Source: Apoda limacodes
Taxonomy: Eukaryota > Arthropoda > Insecta > Lepidoptera > Limacodidae
DNA: 64,000 nucleotides
Assembly (NCBI GenBank): GCA_946406115.1
Contig: OX291558.1
Coordinates: 22,498,205-22,562,204, forward strand
Direction: 5' to 3'
Part shown: positions 60,136 through 64,000 of the stretch, one piece after another
How positions within the stretch are numbered: position 1 is the stretch's first letter
Layout: the number at the start of each line of letters is the position of its first letter
Position numbers and translations under genes: made by a program
Notes under the pieces: generated by a model
What the model was told of the DNA's origin: nothing
The model's input: only the letters and a program-made list of their open reading frames with translations
The model's database searches: none

Positions 60136-61424
60136 CCAAATTAAAAAGACATAAATCGTAAAACACAGCTATACGAGTTTTGAATTATCTCTTTAGTTGG
60201 GTTATTGATGTTAGGTGAAGTTTGTACCATTATGTGTTGGTGTTAAAACACTACTATACTAACGGTATGGAAATTATAAAAAATCATGTAAGCTGACAAT
60301 AATAATTGTTAATATTGTACGTCAATTAAAAGTCTGATCTCGAATCCAAAAATGCTCATTAAAAGTCTCTGTCACTCAGAATGAACTCTCTAGAAAGATT
60401 TGTAAAATTATATGCAAAAATAACAATTTGGCTAGCCAAAATTCGACCTGTTTCCACCTCGAGCCGTGAAAAATGTGTTGTATCTTCTAAAAAGGATACA
60501 GATACAGTTGCCATACATACTTTTGTATTAAATTAGAATAACTAATTATTCTACTTATAATCCCCTTTTATCGATTGTAAAACGAGTGAATTGGATTATT
60601 ATTATGATTAACTTAATTATTGTAGCTATTTCATTCCTGATATCTTCAGTATCTTAAACTATGGTTCAACTCTTGAGGAATTCACAAAAATAACAAGTAA
60701 CCTTTTGCAAATTGTTCCTCCAATTAAAATTGTGTTTACAAATAAAATAATTATACATTTACATGGAATTAATACTGTAATATAATATTTAATAATATAG
60801 AAAATAATAAGACGTTTGGCAACCGTTCGGAAATTAGTCGATAATAACCTGTACTATCCCCATCACATTTAACATCTGCTACAATATCCTTATTATTCCC
60901 AATTCGACTTTCGTGTTGTGCGGTCGTGTTCTAGAGCGTCAAGTGCTCTCATTGTGCTCCGTGCAGTCGCATGACTAAATAACCAACAGACCGACAGCTT
61001 AGAACAAAGTTTCAAGAATCATACCTAAACTGGTAGGGTCGTCAACTGATACATTTAGTTAATTAAATGAATAGATAGCTGATATCTTTATATATATATA
61101 ATGCTAGTTCGTTATAAAATTTTATTGAATTACCGTTTGATCAACATCATTATAATTTAGACGATTTTATGTATTAAAGGTAAAATTTTAAGAATATGTG
61201 TATAGTATTTGTAGAATTTAGATGTAATAAAAAATATAACATTTTTGGAATTTGAATAAAAAATTGTAATTATAAAATTAAGTACAGTAGAATTGAAAGC
61301 TTATAAGTTGTTGGCTGTTTAAATATACAAACATTATAAACATGTTAAAAATAACTATAATTACTATTATTATTATTACTATTATTAGAATAAATAAAAA
61401 AATAATTATTTTTTATCTTATATA

Positions 61425-61600
61425 GTTCCGTTTCTTACTTTTGAGGTATGGAACGGAACCCTAAAAACTACAAATAAATGTATCTTTAGCTCCAATAGCC
61501 TTAAGAAACCTGGCAGGAAGTTCTTGCCTTGTACAAATGTAAAAAATAACTCAGGTCAATTACGAGTGCCCAACTTGCACTTGACCGGTATTTTTCTTTT
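61425..61600. repeat. GGAACCCT-family element remnant
   Basis: GTATGGAACGGAACCCTAAAAAC and later CAACTTGCACTTGACCGGTATTTTT carry the two end motifs of the family with an altered middle. Confidence 0.5.
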
Positions 61601-61749
61601 TCTAATCAATTTTGGTTGAAAGTACATATTAACTTCTTTTGAGAAGTTGTTATAATAGGTCCGAAAATTGAAATCAATAATTTTGAGTTTTCTTTACGTT
61701 ACAAGCCATTGAGTATCATTTGTAATCAATCATTTTTAGAGTGATGTCT

Positions 61750-61796
61750 GTGTGTGTGTATGTGTGTATGTATGTATGTATGTATGTATATATATA
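61750..61796. repeat. (TG)n / (TATG)n microsatellite
   Basis: TGTGTGTGTGTATG then repeated TATG then TATATATAT. Confidence 0.85.
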
Positions 61797-62179
61797 TTTT
61801 TGATTTATAAGTTTTAATTAGGCACTGTGATTTCTTTCAGGTTTTTAAATACAAGGGTTCAAAAGCTAGACGTGGGGAAACAAAAAAATCTACACAGTTG
61901 AACTACCACAAAAAAGATCTTTGATTAGTTCAACGGTTGAACTAATTAGGTGTAGGTACCTACTAGTGGGAAGGTAGAATTTTGAAACTTTAAAGGATAA
62001 TAACTCATGTAGTATGTACGTTAGAGAAATATTTATTAAAAACTCTTTATACATTTTCAAATTATCCAATGATACGATAGAGTGTGTGAAAAATATAAAT
62101 ATTTTTATCCCTCAGTTCAATGTATGGAGCTACCCCTAAATATTTTTTCTTAATTTCTTTACAAATCTGTGTGGCGGTT

Positions 62180-62340
62180 TACATAAGACTTTCCTGAAAA
62201 ATTTCATCACAATATACATATGCAAAGATAGAGGAATTAAAACGCTGTGACATACGGATAGACGGACGGACATACGGACTGACATGATGGATTTCTAAGG
62301 GAACTTTTTTCCGTTTGGCTATGGAACCCTAACAAAGATC
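62180..62340. repeat. GGAACCCTAAC-ended repeat remnant
   Basis: CTTTCCTGAAAAATTTCATCACAATATA, GACATACGGATAGACGGACGGACATACGG and TTTCCGTTTGGCTATGGAACCCTAAC. The end motif and the primer-like GACGGACGGAC run recall the same superfamily as 47610-49488. Confidence 0.5.
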
Positions 62341-62759
62341 TCTGGTTTTATTTGTATTTAGTAGGGAGGGGAATAAATAATAAATTATTTATTTATGTGT
62401 ATACATTAATATATGCATATTTATATGTATCATGGTTGGGGTGTACAAAAGGGGGCGCTGAGATATTTTTTTCCCTTGCCCCTTTTAGTTACTCTTACCT
62501 GTATTATTATTGTCGGTACCTACATTTTTTAAGATTAACCTGCCTATTGTAATTATTCAGCCAACTTAGGATAAAAAAATATAGGTATTTACCTGTCAAG
62601 ATCTTTTGGGTATGTAAAAAAGGAAATTTCCTTTTTTGAATTAGAATTGTTCATACACACAGTATACATGTATTTGGCATTTCTAAAAGGCTTTGCACTA
62701 ATCAATAGCAAACACTAAAAGAACTATCATATTAATCGCTCTCACTCGCACACGATACA

Positions 62760-64000
62760 TGAAGCCCTGAGGTGTGCACGCTCACTGAGCCAGTTGAAAC
62801 CGGTTTATACTCGAGCGGGCGTCGGTCCTCGCCCCGCGCGCCGTGTCAGTGACAGGCCACGCACACATAACCGTGCTTGTAGTAGTGCTGTCGCTAGCGC
62901 CAGTTGTTTAAAGCTATCAGTCTGTTGTTTATTTAGTCTTGTGGTGCAGTGGTGACTCAGCTGGTGCGCATTCCTGTGTGGTGTTATGCCTCAGCGCTGA
63001 CTACCTGGAATTGATGTTTGGTTTATTGCCCGCAATTCTTGGAAAATCTGCCTGAGTGTTGAGCGCTGCCCGGCTGTGTGTGCATCGCTAGTGTAGTATT
63101 TCCGCCTCAGCGGTTCGCCAGTCCGCGCATTCTCGCGCTTTAAGTATTGGTTGCGTCTAGTTTGTAAGAAATCCAGTTCCGAGTGCTCAAGGGCTGGTGG
63201 GTGAGATCGTATAGCTCTTTTCAGAGTTGCGGTCTACCTAAACGTTTCTTAATCGAAAACGTCTCGTTACTCGGGGGGAAACCTAACGGTGACAACATAA
63301 CCCCGGCCGTAGATGTTAGGTACACACCAAGCGACCCGTAGCACTGCGGGGTGCTTGGCCACATTTAGGTATTCTTGCTCCTCGCCAGCAAAGGTGAGGA
63401 GTCACTAGGTACACACAAACTACATCTCGGTCACTCCCGCGATGGCCGAGCAACTCAACGGCTTCTCCCCGGACCAGCTAGGGGCAATCGTGAATGCTCT
63501 TGTTCGCGATCGCCCAGAGCTGGCCCAAGCCATCATCAAGGCTTTAGGGCCTGCCTTCACTGCATCCAGCACAACCGCGCCGCGCCCATCCGTATCATCG
63601 CGTTCGTCTCCGCGTTCACCCTCTCGCTCGCGCACTCACTCGCGCACTCGCTCGCGCTCTCCCCGCACGCGCTCTCTATGCCGCGTCCCGCTCTCCCGCG
63701 ACCCGCTACTCGCTCGCCGCGCCCTCCGGGCCCCTGTGCCAACTCGTCCCCACACTCCGGTAGCTGATGTGACCCTTTCTCGGTAAATAAATATAAATAT
63801 CTTCGCGATCACGCCACTCCGGACTGTGATCGCAATCGCGATAACGCATCCGACCCGGTCGCTTGCTTACTCTGTGGGAGCGAAGGCCACCCTGCGAATT
63901 ACCGCGGGTGCCCAAAAGCTCCAAACAGAACTCGCGTAAACCCAAAAAGGGTAAATCGCGCCCATCTGCCTCCCGACAACAGGCTACGCTCGTGCCTGCT
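62760..64000 (+). mobile_element. Jockey-like LINE, 5' UTR and ORF1, cut by window edge
   Basis: A GC-rich 5' leader (about 62760-63441) leads to ATG at 63442: MAEQLNGFSPDQLGAIVNAL and a Ser/Arg/Pro-rich tract (63590-63700). That frame ends at TAA 63784. In another frame from about 63810 a CCHC-type knuckle follows (CLLCGSEGHPANYRGCPKAP), typical of Jockey ORF1 proteins that bind LINE RNA. A deletion or shift near 63785 breaks ORF1. The rest lies beyond 64000. Confidence 0.75.

Larger units (their letters stand above)
59372..62760. other. AT-rich stretch, probably FAS intron, with short repeats
   Basis: I looked for KS, MAT and DH exons and found none. A donor-like TAC|GTAAGT on the minus strand near 59479 is followed upstream by only a short open frame with no similarity. 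Short repeats: hairpin arm at 60049-60135, GGAACCCT-family pieces at 61425-61600 and 62180-62340, and a (TG)n(TATG)n tract at 61750-61796. Confidence 0.45.

Overview
The window is nuclear DNA from an insect, most likely a moth or butterfly (Lepidoptera). It is AT-rich, intron-rich and crowded with old transposable elements. The order is inferred from the repeat types: Helitron-like elements ending in CTAG, tRNA-derived and 5S-derived SINEs, a family of short elements carrying the GGTACGGAACCCT motif, and Jockey, RTE, R1 and CR1-like LINEs. There is no operon, CRISPR array or bacterial feature. I see no intact tRNA or rRNA gene, only SINEs derived from them.

The only clear host gene is a fatty acid synthase (FAS) homologue on the minus strand. 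I could trace 21 consecutive exons from 59371 down to a stop codon at 14180. They join in one frame over 1,322 codons plus the stop, all with AG/GT borders, and cover the end of the dehydratase (DH) domain, the pseudo-methyltransferase/pseudo-ketoreductase region, enoyl reductase (ER), ketoreductase (KR), acyl carrier protein (ACP) and thioesterase (TE). The ketosynthase, acyltransferase and first DH half are not in the window and should lie to the right. A second FAS copy in the same orientation begins at 5944, so this is probably a tandem FAS cluster.

The most interesting observation is that this FAS has lost the signature residues of several domains while the whole reading frame stays open. 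KR has no glycine motif and no Ser/Tyr catalytic region, the ER nucleotide loop is altered, and ACP lacks the Asp-Ser-Leu site that carries phosphopantetheine. The TE triad (Ser in GYSFG, an Asp, a His) is still there. This looks like a paralog with a changed role, or a young decaying gene.

Layout: 1-5.7 kb holds BEL/Pao, Tc1 and mariner remnants. 5.8-5.9 kb holds exon 1 of the next FAS. 6-14 kb holds SINEs, a Helitron, hairpins and Jockey-like LINE pieces. 14.2-29.1 kb holds the ER-to-TE exons with small insertions. 29.5-38 kb is an intron with a Jockey-like LINE and a GC-rich R1-clade LINE. 38.4-38.6 kb is one ER exon. 38.9-51.3 kb is an intron filled by three LINEs, one with nested insertions. 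52.8-59.4 kb holds the DH-to-ER exons, including a partly duplicated exon. 59.4-62.7 kb is AT-rich and mostly empty. 62.8-64 kb is the 5' part of a Jockey-like LINE cut by the window edge.
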